From positions 2,232,001 through 2,296,000 of the forward strand of contig NC_014376.1 of NCBI RefSeq assembly GCF_000144625.1: DNA of 64,000 nt. The letters are read 5' to 3'. Under the pieces are notes generated by a model that was not told the DNA's origin, did not search any database, and was given only the letters and a program-made list of their open reading frames with translations. The position numbers were made by a program, and so were the translations under genes. This document shows, one piece after another, positions 26,202 through 34,798 of the stretch; within the stretch, counting starts at the first letter, position 1; each line of letters opens with the position of its first letter. The stretch comes from [Clostridium] saccharolyticum WM1 (lineage in GTDB: Bacteria; Bacillota; Clostridia; Lachnospirales; Lachnospiraceae).

Positions 26202-27530
26202 CTACTGCTCCTTCCCGCTTCTTTCTCTGTATATAAACTTAAGGGAGGTTCCACGGAAACCGAATGCTTCCCGGATCTTATTCTCTAAGTATCTGGTATA
26301 GGAAAAGTGAGTCAGCTCCTTATCATTTACAAAGATAACAAAAGTCGGAGGCTTTACGGCTACCTGGGTAATATAATAAAGTCTTAAACGCTTGCCTTTG
26401 TCAGAGGGCGGCTGCTGAAGGGCAACGGCTTCTGTCATGATCTCATTTAAAATACCGGTTGCAATCCGAAGGGTTTGATTTTCCCGAACCATATCGATCA
26501 CTTCAAACAGCTTATTCATCCTCAGTCCTGTTTTTGCAGAAATAAATACGAACTCTGCATAAGGCATGAAAGACAAGGTATTTTTAATCTTGTTGGTATA
26601 TTCATAAATAGTTTTATCATTTTTTTCAATGGCATCCCATTTGTTAACTGCAACAACGATGCCCTTTCCTCGCTCATGGGCTATGCCTGCGATCTTCGCA
26701 TCCTGCTCTGTTACACCTTCTTCCGCGTCTATGACCACTACCACCACATCGGCCCGTTCAACGGCCGTTACGGTCCGGATGATGCTGTAACGTTCCAGTT
26801 CCTCTTTGATCTTGCTTTTCCGTCTGAGGCCTGCCGTATCAATAAATACGTATTCTGTTCCTTCATGAACAATCTCCGTATCCACTGCATCTCTGGTAGT
26901 GCCTGCAATATTGGAAACAATGACCCGGTTTTCTCCAAGAAGCTGATTTATAATAGAAGATTTACCCACATTGGGCTTACCTACAATTGCAATTCTCGGC
27001 CTGTCATCCTCTTCCTCCTCTGTTTCAGAGAGATCAAAATGTTTTGCCACCTCATCAAGAAGATCTCCAAGGCCAAGCCTGGAAGCTGCCGATACCGGGA
27101 TTGGATCACCGATACCCAGATTATAAAACTCATATACATCATTTCCAAACTTCTGGAAACTGTCTACCTTATTGACCGCAAGGACAATGGGTTTTTTTGA
27201 TTTCCGCAGCATATCCGCCACCTTGGAATCTGCATCCACCAGACCCTGGCGGACATCCACAATAAAGATGATGACATCTGCAGTGGCTATGGCAATCTCC
27301 GCCTGCTCCCGCATCTGAGACAGAATGATGTCGCTGCTGTCCGGCTCAATACCTCCTGTATCGATCAGGGTAAAATTCATATCCAGCCAGGTACAGTCCG
27401 CATAGATCCTGTCCCTGGTAACGCCCGGTGTATCCTTTACAATGGAAATGGTGTCACCGGCTAAAACATTAAATAACGTAGACTTACCCACATTGGGGCG
27501 GCCTACGATGGCAACCACTGGTTTACTCAT
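26202..27530 (-). CDS. der: Ribosome assembly GTPase Der (EngA)
   Basis: 442 residues. Two GTPase domains in tandem: first P-loop GRPNVGKST (residues 8-16), G4 NKVD; second GKPNVGKSS (near residue 183), DTAG, NKWD. A KH-like C-terminal domain ends in [10 protein letters not shown]. Needed for late 50S subunit maturation. Preceded by a degenerate hairpin repeat 25 bases before its start, and followed by plsY after one base. Confidence 0.97.
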   Translation of the reverse strand: MSKPVVAIVGRPNVGKSTLFNVLAGDTISIVKDTPGVTRDRIYADCTWLDMNFTLIDTGGIEPDSSDIILSQMREQAEIAIATADVIIFIVDVRQGLVDADSKVADMLRKSKKPIVLAVNKVDSFQKFGNDVYEFYNLGIGDPIPVSAASRLGLGDLLDEVAKHFDLSETEEEEDDRPRIAIVGKPNVGKSSIINQLLGENRVIVSNIAGTTRDAVDTEIVHEGTEYVFIDTAGLRRKSKIKEELERYSIIRTVTAVERADVVVVVIDAEEGVTEQDAKIAGIAHERGKGIVVAVNKWDAIEKNDKTIYEYTNKIKNTLSFMPYAEFVFISAKTGLRMNKLFEVIDMVRENQTLRIATGILNEIMTEAVALQQPPSDKGKRLRLYYITQVAVKPPTFVIFVNDKELTHFSYTRYLENKIREAFGFRGTSLKFIYRERSGKEQ

Positions 27531-27555
27531 ATATTAACTTCCTTTCTTCTTTTCG

Positions 27556-27595
27556 CCCATGCTGTCAGGGCATAAAGACATAACCGTATGGTATT
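27556..27595 (-). repeat. Short intergenic hairpin repeat, copy upstream of der
   Basis: Read on the minus strand this 40-base stretch matches about 30 of 40 positions of the copy upstream of def (52802-52841). Both have a GCCC...GGGC hairpin at the start-codon end and a CTTT core. The 3' end stands about 25 bases before the der ATG. Confidence 0.5.
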
Positions 27596-27619
27596 TCTCC
27601 CCACACCCATATTTTCCAG

Positions 27620-27635
27620 GCAGGGCCCGCCCTGC
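27620..27635 (-). terminator. Hairpin at the stop of the DUF512 gene
   Basis: GCAGGGC and GCCCTGC pair around two bases directly after the stop codon. No T run follows on the minus strand, so it is more likely an mRNA 3' stabiliser or pause than a full terminator. Confidence 0.35.
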
Positions 27636-29015
27636 TTACTGGTTGAAAGGGATACCTCCAAGGGTGTTTAACTCATATCCTTCATAAGAAGCTTCGTTGT
27701 CTGTTACCGGCCCAAGAACAGCCTGTACAAAATCCTGACCGCTTGATTTTACAATATCTACCTGTACTTGTAAAGCATTTTGTACATCCTGCCTGGTCAG
27801 GTCATCAAGAAAGACCTCTTCTCCGCTTCGGAACATGCATTCCGGAAGCAATAACCGTTTGCCCATGGTTTTTCCTTTCAGCTGTCCCATTAAATCCTGG
27901 CCGGTGATTAAGCCGGCAACTGTGATCTGTTCTCCGAAAAAAACATTGGTAATAGGGTAAATATGAATGACCCGTCCCGGAAACTTTTCCTGGATCATTC
28001 TTGCATGCTGTTCAATGTAAGGAGCCGCCAGTCTGCCGGTTGCTATGGAAATTTCTTCGATCTCATCATCACCTGTCATACGATCCAGGGCAGCCTTGAT
28101 CTCTCCTTCCAGAAGCCGGAGCATTCCCACACCGTTTTCCAGCTGGATATATCCGTCGTAACGGTCCTCTTCCGGAAGGGGCTGACCAGCCAGAATGTAA
28201 AGCTCATCGCTGGCGTGAATAAAATGGTTTCCATAGGTCTTATACAGCTTTTTCTGCCACCGTTCTATAATTGTTACAATCTCCTTTGCATCCTCTCCCG
28301 TAAAGGGCTGCAAAGGATACAGGCCATCCCTGTATTTTGACATTCCCACCGGAACAGCAGAGACGCTCTCCATGTATGGAAGGAACTTTGATAAATCCTC
28401 TATGGTTCTCTCCAGCTCCTTTCCGTCATTGACGCCCTTGCACAGCACGATCTGTCCGTTCATGGGGATCTCTGCCTCATACAGCTTTTGAATCTTCTCC
28501 AGGGCCTTGCCTGCAAACCGGTTGTGAAGCATCTGGCACCTTAGGGAAGGATTGGTGGTATGGACGGAGATGTTAATAGGTGCCAGCTTAAACTTAATGA
28601 TGCGGTCTATGTCATGATCGCTCATATTGGTGAGCGTCACGTAATTCCCCTGCAAAAAGGATAGCCTGGAATCGTCATCCTTAAAATACAGGGTTTCTCT
28701 CATTCCAGGAGGCATCTGGTCTATAAAGCAGAAAATACATTTGTTCCGGCAGGACCTGTATTCGCTCATCAGCCCGTTTTCAAAGGTAATCCCCAGATCC
28801 TCGTATTGGTTTTCTATTTCCAGCTCCCATTCTTCCCCATTATTTTTTTTCACTGCCATGAGGATGGACTCGCTGTTAATATAATATTCATAATCAAAAA
28901 TGTCTTCCAGCTCATGACCATCTATGGACAGGACCGCATCCCCTGGCTCCAGTTCCAATTGGTCTGCAATGGAGCCGGTGTCGACTGCTTTTATAATATG
29001 TCCTCTTTTGCTCAT
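27636..29015 (-). CDS. DUF512 radical SAM/PDZ protein
   Basis: 459 residues from the second ATG (29015), which has AAAGGT about ten bases before it; an ATG six codons earlier is also possible. N-terminal PDZ-like domain (LELEPGDAVLSIDGHEL), then a CX3CX2C iron-sulfur motif CRNKCIFCF of the radical SAM type, and the C-terminal DUF512 domain (GVGMLRLLEGEI, GRLAAPYIEQ, VAGLITGQDLM). Widespread in clostridia just upstream of der; its reaction is unknown. A perfect 16-base hairpin (27620-27635) touches its stop codon. Confidence 0.88.
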   Translation of the reverse strand: MSKRGHIIKAVDTGSIADQLELEPGDAVLSIDGHELEDIFDYEYYINSESILMAVKKNNGEEWELEIENQYEDLGITFENGLMSEYRSCRNKCIFCFIDQMPPGMRETLYFKDDDSRLSFLQGNYVTLTNMSDHDIDRIIKFKLAPINISVHTTNPSLRCQMLHNRFAGKALEKIQKLYEAEIPMNGQIVLCKGVNDGKELERTIEDLSKFLPYMESVSAVPVGMSKYRDGLYPLQPFTGEDAKEIVTIIERWQKKLYKTYGNHFIHASDELYILAGQPLPEEDRYDGYIQLENGVGMLRLLEGEIKAALDRMTGDDEIEEISIATGRLAAPYIEQHARMIQEKFPGRVIHIYPITNVFFGEQITVAGLITGQDLMGQLKGKTMGKRLLLPECMFRSGEEVFLDDLTRQDVQNALQVQVDIVKSSGQDFVQAVLGPVTDNEASYEGYELNTLGGIPFNQ

Positions 29016-29035
29016 CTTAATTTTACCTTTCATTT

Positions 29036-29108
29036 AACTGCCCATGCTTTTGGAGCAGTGCCACCCCGTTTTACCGGGTGTAAAGGTATACCCGCAGGAT
29101 GTTTTTGT
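29036..29108 (-). repeat. Short intergenic hairpin repeat, copy upstream of the DUF512 gene
   Basis: Contains the 13 bases AAAGGTATACCCG (29082-29094) that also occur upstream of def (52821-52833), and at the start-codon end TGCCCATGCT like the other copies. About 30 extra bases with a second hairpin (CACCCCGTTTTACCGGGTG) separate the two halves. Located between the divergent DUF512 and prs genes. Confidence 0.4.
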
Positions 29109-29193
29109 AGCTGTCCCATATATCATAGCAAGATTGTTACTCTTTGTAAAGGAAGCCTTTTTTGTTTTTTTCCTGGAAATACGGCCAAGGCTA

Positions 29194-29223
29194 TTGACGC
29201 ATTCTGTCAATCAATGGTATAAA
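29194..29223 (+). promoter_or_regulatory. Promoter of prs with overlapping dyad
   Basis: TTGACG (29194-29199), 18-base spacer, TATAAA (29218-29223). The -35 box overlaps an inverted repeat TTGAC-N7-GTCAA (29194-29210) that could be a repressor site. The prs ATG follows 70 bases later with GGAGGA. Confidence 0.55.
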
Positions 29224-29292
29224 AGGGTGTAAGATTTAAAAAGCAGGCAGTCTTACGGCTGGCTGTTCATTTATTATGGAGGAATCTTTGTC

Positions 29293-30471
29293 ATGGCAAA
29301 TGATTATGTATTCAACGACCAACTACCTGTTGCTCCCTTGAAGATCGCAGCGCTGGAAAGCTGCCGGGAACTGGCCGGGAAAGTAAACGACCACATCGTA
29401 GGCTTCCGAAGAAATGATATCCAGGAGCTTATACGCCGGAAAGCTGATCTTCACTATCGTGGGTATGATGTGGACTCTTATCTTCTCAAATGCGAATGCC
29501 CGCGTTTTGGAAGCGGAGAAGCAAAAGGCATTATCAGGGAATCTGTCCGTGGAACAGACGTCTTCGTAATGGCAGACGTCACTAATCACAGCATAACCTA
29601 TACGGTCAATGGTTATACCAACCATATGTCTCCTGACGATCATTTTCAGGATTTAAAACGGATCATCGGCGCATGCAGCGCAACGGCCCACAGGGTGTGT
29701 GTGATTATGCCGTTTTTATATGAAAGCCGTCAGCATAAAAGGACGAAAAGGGAGTCTCTGGACTGCGCCATGGCTTTGGAAGAGCTGGTTCATATGGGAG
29801 TCAGCAATATCATTACTTTTGATGCTCATGATCCCCGAGTTCAAAACGCTATTCCATTAAACGGATTTGACAATTTCATGGCCACATACCAGTTTGTCAA
29901 GGCAGTGCTAAGGAAGTATCCGGACTTAAAGATTGATAAAGAACATTTAATGGTCATCAGCCCGGATGAAGGTGCTATGGACCGTGCCGTGTACCTGGCT
30001 AACAACTTAAGCGTGGATATGGGGATGTTCTATAAAAGGCGGGATTACTCCAAGGTAATCGGCGGGCGGAACCCCATTGTCGCCCATGAATTCTTAGGTT
30101 CCTCTGTAGAGGGCAAAACCGTACTGATCGTAGACGATATGATTTCCTCAGGGGAAAGCATGCTGGATACTGCAAAGGAATTAAAGGAACGCAAAGCAGA
30201 TAAGGTCATTGTTTGCTGTACCTTTGGCCTGTTTACCAATGGGCTGACGAAATTTGACGAATACTACAACAGGGGCTTTATCGACTGTGTCGTTACGGCC
30301 AATTTAAACTACCGTCCCAAGGAACTGCAGGAAAGAGAATGGTATGTGGAGGCGGACATCAGTAAATACATAGGAGCGGTTATTAATTCCTTAAACCATG
30401 ACGTGCCCATAAGCAGAGCCCTTTCTTCTACAGAAAAGATACAGAATCTATTAAAGAAGTACCGTCTATAG
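29293..30471 (+). CDS. prs: Divergent ribose-phosphate pyrophosphokinase (PRPP synthetase)
   Basis: 392 residues, about 75 longer than classical PRPP synthetase. It should make PRPP from ribose 5-phosphate and ATP. Recognisable family segments: the PFLYESRQHKRTKRESLDCA region where classical enzymes have PYARQDRK, FDAHDPRVQNA in place of DLHAPQIQGFF, VISPDEGAMDRA, and the PRPP-binding loop TVLIVDDMISSGESM. The replaced motifs make it a distinct branch, common in Lachnospiraceae annotations; activity is inferred from the conserved binding loop. Single-gene unit with its own promoter and a bidirectional terminator shared with pgeF. Confidence 0.78.
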   Translation: MANDYVFNDQLPVAPLKIAALESCRELAGKVNDHIVGFRRNDIQELIRRKADLHYRGYDVDSYLLKCECPRFGSGEAKGIIRESVRGTDVFVMADVTNHSITYTVNGYTNHMSPDDHFQDLKRIIGACSATAHRVCVIMPFLYESRQHKRTKRESLDCAMALEELVHMGVSNIITFDAHDPRVQNAIPLNGFDNFMATYQFVKAVLRKYPDLKIDKEHLMVISPDEGAMDRAVYLANNLSVDMGMFYKRRDYSKVIGGRNPIVAHEFLGSSVEGKTVLIVDDMISSGESMLDTAKELKERKADKVIVCCTFGLFTNGLTKFDEYYNRGFIDCVVTANLNYRPKELQEREWYVEADISKYIGAVINSLNHDVPISRALSSTEKIQNLLKKYRL

Positions 30472-30515
30472 TCTAAGCAGTAAAAGCCGTATAAACATAA
30501 GAGAATCAAACCATA

Positions 30516-30562
30516 AAAAGACACCTTGAACATGGTTTTCCAAACCAGTCATGGTGTCTTTT
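30516..30562 (+). terminator. Bidirectional terminator between prs and pgeF
   Basis: AAAAGACACC (30516-30525) pairs with GGTGTCTTTT (30553-30562); a second small hairpin (TGGTTT/AAACCA) sits inside the loop. The A and T flanks allow termination in both directions, fitting the convergent genes. Confidence 0.8.
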
Positions 30563-30598
30563 CCTACGGGGCGGTACTTTCCTGCCCTCCCCCTATGG

Positions 30599-31465
30599 TC
30601 AAAGGCTGCTTTTTTCCCTGATTCCCAAAAACGCCGCCAGATTTCCTCTCTCATTTCCGGTTCTGCGATGGGAAAACAGATAGTCTGAATTACAATGGGT
30701 ACAGATATCTGTTACCTGTATATTCTCCTGCCTCACCCCTGCATCCAACAGCACAATTTCATTGGCCCGCCATAAATCCAGCAAATACTTCCCATTCCCC
30801 TTTTCCGTTAATATACTGTTCCAATTTATACGATCATACCCCTCCATAAATTCCAGGGCAACCTCGCTTCCCACCTCATAGCACTCCCTGCAAATACTGG
30901 GACCAATGCAGGCAAGCACATCTTCCGCCCTTGTTCCAAAGGCCTCTCTCATTTTATCCAAGGTAATCTTTCCCATTTGTCTCACAGTCCCTCTCCAGCC
31001 GGAATGGCTGAGACCAACGGCCAGATGGACAGGATCCAGAAAATAAAGGGGTACGCAATCCGCATAAAAGGTGACCAGAGTAATTCCGGGAACATTAGTG
31101 ATCAATCCATCCACGTCTTTGTAATCCCGTTCCTTTACAATCCCTTTGCCCGCGTCCTCCTCCGTCACCAGACGGACGTTGGTCGTATGGGTCTGATAGG
31201 ATAAAACCATCCGTTCCACATCCACTTCCAGGGCCTTTCCCATCCTGCGGTAATTTTCCAGAACATGGTCAGGATTATCTCCCCTTGTAAATGTAAAATT
31301 CATAGTGGCAAATTTCCCCTGACTGACGCCTCCCAGCTTTGTGGAAAACCCCTGATTTACCAGCCCGGTTTTTTCTAGCAGCGGAAATGACAAATAAGGT
31401 ACCTTTTCCGCTGTCTTATAATCCATATTCATTACCTGAACGCTTCGTTTCCACATATCTTCCAT
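30599..31465 (-). CDS. pgeF: Peptidoglycan editing factor PgeF (laccase-domain purine nucleoside phosphorylase family)
   Basis: 288 residues from the ATG at 31465 (AAAGG just upstream). YfiH/Cu-oxidase_4 fold: SYQTHTTNVRLV, TFYADCVPLYFLD, GLSHSGWRGTVRQMGK and CIGPSICRECYEVG supply the His and Cys metal ligands. In E. coli the protein corrects misincorporated L-Ser in the cell wall precursor; other members phosphorolyse nucleosides. Lies 8 bases after yraN and converges with prs. Confidence 0.92.
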   Translation of the reverse strand: MEDMWKRSVQVMNMDYKTAEKVPYLSFPLLEKTGLVNQGFSTKLGGVSQGKFATMNFTFTRGDNPDHVLENYRRMGKALEVDVERMVLSYQTHTTNVRLVTEEDAGKGIVKERDYKDVDGLITNVPGITLVTFYADCVPLYFLDPVHLAVGLSHSGWRGTVRQMGKITLDKMREAFGTRAEDVLACIGPSICRECYEVGSEVALEFMEGYDRINWNSILTEKGNGKYLLDLWRANEIVLLDAGVRQENIQVTDICTHCNSDYLFSHRRTGNERGNLAAFLGIREKSSL

Positions 31466-31476
31466 CACACCTTTGT

Positions 31477-31821
31477 TTAAAATGCATCCTTGATCAGCCG
31501 GATATCCTGTCCCAGGATTGCCACCACATCAAACCGGCAGGGAATGTCATCTCCCAGACGGTGCCGGTACAGATACCCTTTGGCTGCGTTCCTGATTTTT
31601 CCTTGCTTCAATAAATGAACCGCTTCTGCCGGATCACCCTTTTCCAGGTTCCGCCGGTACTTTACCTCTATAAAGACCAGTTCTTTCCCGTCCATTGCAA
31701 TAATATCAATTTCACCCTTTGGATCCCGGTAATTCCGTTCCACTATTACATACCCGTTATTTTCCAAATATGCAGCCGCTGCCCTCTCATATTCCTTTCC
31801 CACTTCCCGACAATTTTTCAA
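31477..31821 (-). CDS. yraN: YraN family (UPF0102) endonuclease-like protein
   Basis: 114 residues. Restriction-endonuclease-like fold with the usual N-terminus GKEYERAAAAYLENNGYVIVERNYR, catalytic-type GEIDIIAMDGKELVFIEVKYR. Role unresolved in the family; often near rnhB as here. It begins at TTG (31821) with GGAGGATA upstream, since no ATG is available in frame at the conserved N-terminus. Confidence 0.92.
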   Translation of the reverse strand: MKNCREVGKEYERAAAAYLENNGYVIVERNYRDPKGEIDIIAMDGKELVFIEVKYRRNLEKGDPAEAVHLLKQGKIRNAAKGYLYRHRLGDDIPCRFDVVAILGQDIRLIKDAF

Positions 31822-31894
31822 AGATATCCTCCAATTTCCGGCACCACCCCGAGAGATCTTATTAATTCCTGAAAAATCCTGATTTCACGTTCCG

Positions 31895-32536
31895 TCAACC
31901 AATAATATTCTTTATAAAACTTCGTCTGTGAATGGGACAGGGGCCAAATTCCTTTAGTGCTTTCATATGAACAGCTGTTCCATAGCCTTTATGCCTGGAA
32001 AAACCATATTCCGGGAACAATTTGTCATATTCCTCCATCATATGGTCCCTGGTCACCTTTGCCATAATGCTTGCCGCAGCAATGGATACACTTTTCCCAT
32101 CTCCCTTAATAATTGGAACCTGGGAAGCTGCAATACCTGGAATGGTGACTGCGTCATTTAAAAACACGTTTGGCTCTATTTCCAATTTGGCTACGGCAAG
32201 CCTCATGGCTTCATAAGTAGCCTGCAGGATATTTATTTCATCGATCCGGTCGGCGCCGACCACACCTACTGCAAAAGCAGAAGCCTTTTCCATAATCTCT
32301 TCAAACAAGGCTTCCCTTCGTTTTTCAGACAGCTTTTTAGAATCATTTAAAAAAAGGATCTCACAGTCTCTTGGAAGGATAACCGCACCTGCAACCACCG
32401 GCCCGGCCAAAGGTCCCCGGCCGGCCTCATCAATGCCGCATACCAGTACTTGGTCTTCATATTGACGCTCATATACTTTCATTTTCTCCAGACGATCCCG
32501 CTCTTCCTGAAGTTTTTCTTCTGTTAATTTTCTCAT
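31895..32536 (-). CDS. rnhB: Ribonuclease HII
   Basis: 213 residues. Removes ribonucleotides from DNA. Conserved CGIDEAGRGPLAGPVVAGAV with the catalytic Asp-Glu pair, LNDSKKLSEKRRE, and SIAAASIMAKVTRDH with a later Asp are present. AGGAGA precedes the ATG. With rnhA at 1.3 kb the genome has both RNase H types in this window. Confidence 0.96.
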   Translation of the reverse strand: MRKLTEEKLQEERDRLEKMKVYERQYEDQVLVCGIDEAGRGPLAGPVVAGAVILPRDCEILFLNDSKKLSEKRREALFEEIMEKASAFAVGVVGADRIDEINILQATYEAMRLAVAKLEIEPNVFLNDAVTIPGIAASQVPIIKGDGKSVSIAAASIMAKVTRDHMMEEYDKLFPEYGFSRHKGYGTAVHMKALKEFGPCPIHRRSFIKNIIG

Positions 32537-32628
32537 TTATTTATCTCCTAGTGAATCAGGCGGATATGCTAACATATCCTGCAGATGCCCGATGAAGCAG
32601 GGCTCACCTCATTTGCCATTGAAAAACA

Positions 32629-32660
32629 GGGCTTTGCTCTTTTCCATAAAAGCAAACCCC
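32629..32660 (-). terminator. Terminator of rbgA
   Basis: AGCAAACCCC (32651-32660) and GGGCTTTGCT (32629-32638) pair with one mismatch; TGTTTTTC follows on the minus strand. Lies 16 bases beyond the rbgA stop. Confidence 0.7.
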
Positions 32661-32675
32661 TATCATTTATACCGG

Positions 32676-33518
32676 CTATGACACAGGAAATTCCAGAGTT
32701 ATCCGCCCAAGCTTCCCGCTTCGAAAATCATCAATCAAAAGGTTAGAAGCCTTCATCAGATCCAGTTCTCCGCCCTTTGCCAGACAGGCTCTGACCCGCG
32801 CCACCTGCTTTAGAGCATCCAGTTCATTTAAGCTTTCTATTCCATACCGGTCAGAAAGAACCTGGGGATATTTTTTTGTCAGGAAACGGATAAGCTCCAT
32901 GGCAAGTTCATCCTTATTCAATATCTCATCATTGACCGATCCAATAAGAGCAAGGCGGATCCCTACCTGCTGGTCCTCAAATCTAGGCCAGAGAATGCCG
33001 GGAGTGTCAAGAAGCTCCAGGCTCTTGTTCAGCCTGATCCATTGATTCCCTTTGGTTACGCCTGGTCTGTTTCCTGTTTTTGCACATGCTTTTCCTGCAA
33101 AAGAGTTGATAAAGGTGGACTTTCCCACATTAGGGATTCCAACCACCATAGCGCGCACCGGACGGTTTAAGATTCCTCTTCTCCGGTCACGTTCGATTTT
33201 TTCCTTGCATGCTTCCTGTACAACACCGTTGATCTGCTTTAGGCCTGCACCGTTTCTGGAATTCACCTTAACAACGTGGCAGCCCTGGGTCTCAAAATAA
33301 GACTGCCAGACGCTGTTGCAGCGTTCATCAGCAAGATCTGATTTGTTCAGCAGAACGATACGTGCCTTTCCTGCCCCCAATTCATCAATATCAGGGTTCC
33401 GGCTGCTTAAGGGGACTCTCGCATCTACCAGTTCTATGATCAAATCAATTAATTTAATATCTTCTTTCATAGCCCTTTTGGCTTTGGTCATGTGACCGGG
33501 ATACCATTGTATATTCAT
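32676..33518 (-). CDS. rbgA: Ribosome biogenesis GTPase RbgA (YlqF)
   Basis: 280 residues. Circularly permuted GTPase: G4 LLNKSDLAD comes before the P-loop GIPNVGKST and G3 DTPGILWP. N-terminal MNIQWYPGHMTKAKR is the standard family start. Acts in 50S subunit maturation in Bacillus. Lies 9 bases after lepB. Confidence 0.96.
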   Translation of the reverse strand: MNIQWYPGHMTKAKRAMKEDIKLIDLIIELVDARVPLSSRNPDIDELGAGKARIVLLNKSDLADERCNSVWQSYFETQGCHVVKVNSRNGAGLKQINGVVQEACKEKIERDRRRGILNRPVRAMVVGIPNVGKSTFINSFAGKACAKTGNRPGVTKGNQWIRLNKSLELLDTPGILWPRFEDQQVGIRLALIGSVNDEILNKDELAMELIRFLTKKYPQVLSDRYGIESLNELDALKQVARVRACLAKGGELDLMKASNLLIDDFRSGKLGRITLEFPVS

Positions 33519-33527
33519 AACATTCCT

Positions 33528-34079
33528 CTACTTTGAACGAATTAGTTCCATTTTTACCAAAGGCAGCATCCGGAACCATACTTTTCCCTGGATCTGGTCT
33601 CTGCTTACGTTTCCAATATTAGCGAAGCGGCTGTCTTCGCTGCTGTCCCTGTTGTCACCCAGGAGAAAATATTCTTGAGCTCCAAGCTTAATAGGCTTTT
33701 CCGCAAGTCCGGCCAAAGAGATTCGTCCCGGACCGGCTGGTTCCTTCAGCCTTTCGCCGTCAATATAGATTCCATCGTTTTTAATCTGCACGGTTTCACC
33801 TGGCAGACCAACGACCCGCTTTACGTTCATTTTCTGATCTTCTCTTTGAAACACTACCACATCAAACCGGTCCGGATTGCCAAAATCATAAACCAGCCGG
33901 TCCATGAAAACCACATCCTCCGAGGCGAGAAGAGGAAGCATGGAATGTCCTGCGATCACGATCTGTGTTCCATAGGCATAGACAAGAAACCATGCAAATG
34001 CGATCACTACAACAATGTCAACGATCCAGTTGACTACATGCCGCAGCTTATTATTATCTTCACTGTGATAAAAATCCAT
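33528..34079 (-). CDS. lepB: Type I signal peptidase
   Basis: 183 residues. One N-terminal membrane segment (about 18-36), catalytic Ser46 in IAGHSMLP and catalytic Lys in NVKRVVGLPGE, then FLLGDNRDSSEDSRF. Cuts signal peptides from exported proteins at the outer membrane face. The gene lies between rplS and rbgA, the same order as in many clostridia. Confidence 0.95.
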   Translation of the reverse strand: MDFYHSEDNNKLRHVVNWIVDIVVVIAFAWFLVYAYGTQIVIAGHSMLPLLASEDVVFMDRLVYDFGNPDRFDVVVFQREDQKMNVKRVVGLPGETVQIKNDGIYIDGERLKEPAGPGRISLAGLAEKPIKLGAQEYFLLGDNRDSSEDSRFANIGNVSRDQIQGKVWFRMLPLVKMELIRSK

Positions 34080-34195
34080 GTATGAAACACCCCATTTTTA
34101 AGGAAATCCGATTTGCTTTTCAACCAATGGCTGATTCACTTATATATCAGGCAGCCCGCCTTTATAAGGCAAATTATGCCAATTATGCCAAGAAA

Positions 34196-34215
34196 GGGAC
34201 AATTTGCATTGTCCC
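34196..34215 (-). terminator. Terminator of rplS
   Basis: GGGACAAT (34196-34203) pairs with ATTGTCCC (34208-34215) around four bases, followed on the minus strand by TTTCTTGG. Lies 18 bases beyond the rplS stop. A tandem AATTATGCC repeat (about 34171-34190) follows it. Confidence 0.75.
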
Positions 34216-34232
34216 CCTCACCTGATCCGGAA

Positions 34233-34580
34233 TTATTTAACTGATTCTTTTACCTTGGCAGCCTTACCTACTCTGTCTCTTAAGTAATACAGTTTCGCTC
34301 TTCTTACTTTACCTCTTCTAACAACTTCAATGTTGTCTACGGAAGGGGAATGCAATGGCCAGGTTTTCTCAACACCAATACCGTTAGAATTCTTTCTTAC
34401 GGTAAAGGTCTCTCTGGCGCCGCCGTTCTGTCTTTTAATAACAGTTCCTTCAAAAATCTGGATTCTTTCACGGGTTCCCTCTTTGATCTTGTTGTATACC
34501 TTAACGGTATCGCCAACGTTGAATTCAGGAACGGTCTGCTTTAACTGTGCTGCTTCAATATTCTTAATAATTTCGTTCAT
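34233..34580 (-). CDS. rplS: 50S ribosomal protein L19
   Basis: 115 residues, normal length. Standard L19 motifs [42 protein letters not shown] and [26 protein letters not shown] upstream. It has its own promoter in the gap after trmD and its own terminator. Confidence 0.98.
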   Translation of the reverse strand: MNEIIKNIEAAQLKQTVPEFNVGDTVKVYNKIKEGTRERIQIFEGTVIKRQNGGARETFTVRKNSNGIGVEKTWPLHSPSVDNIEVVRRGKVRRAKLYYLRDRVGKAAKVKESVK

Positions 34581-34673
34581 TGTGTGAACCTCCTTGATAT
34601 TATTTGATGTTCTTAATACTTCTCATTTGAATCCGTAACAGAGGAACATCTCCTTTTCATCACAACGCTATAT

Positions 34674-34702
34674 ATTTTATCATAATGGTGCTTAGAATGC
34701 AA
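34674..34702 (-). promoter_or_regulatory. Promoter of rplS
   Basis: Minus strand TTGCAT (34702-34697), 17 bases, TAAAAT (34679-34674). The -35 box lies inside the right arm of a hairpin GAATGCAA/TTGCATTC (about 34695-34726) that may end trmD transcription. A 90-base leader precedes the rplS ribosome site; I could not assign it to the known L19 leader family. Confidence 0.6.
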
Positions 34703-34798
34703 GTCCTTTTATTTGGCTTTGCATTCCTTTGTGCGTAAACGTATGTCATTTCTGTCTTTGCAGACAGGATCTATTCCTGAAAGGACTGTTCCGCCTGA

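Noticed and set aside
26475..27200. 241-codon plus-strand open frame opposite der
   Set aside because: It lies wholly antisense to the well-supported der gene, has no ribosome site and no recognisable domain; long shadow frames are common opposite GTPase genes.
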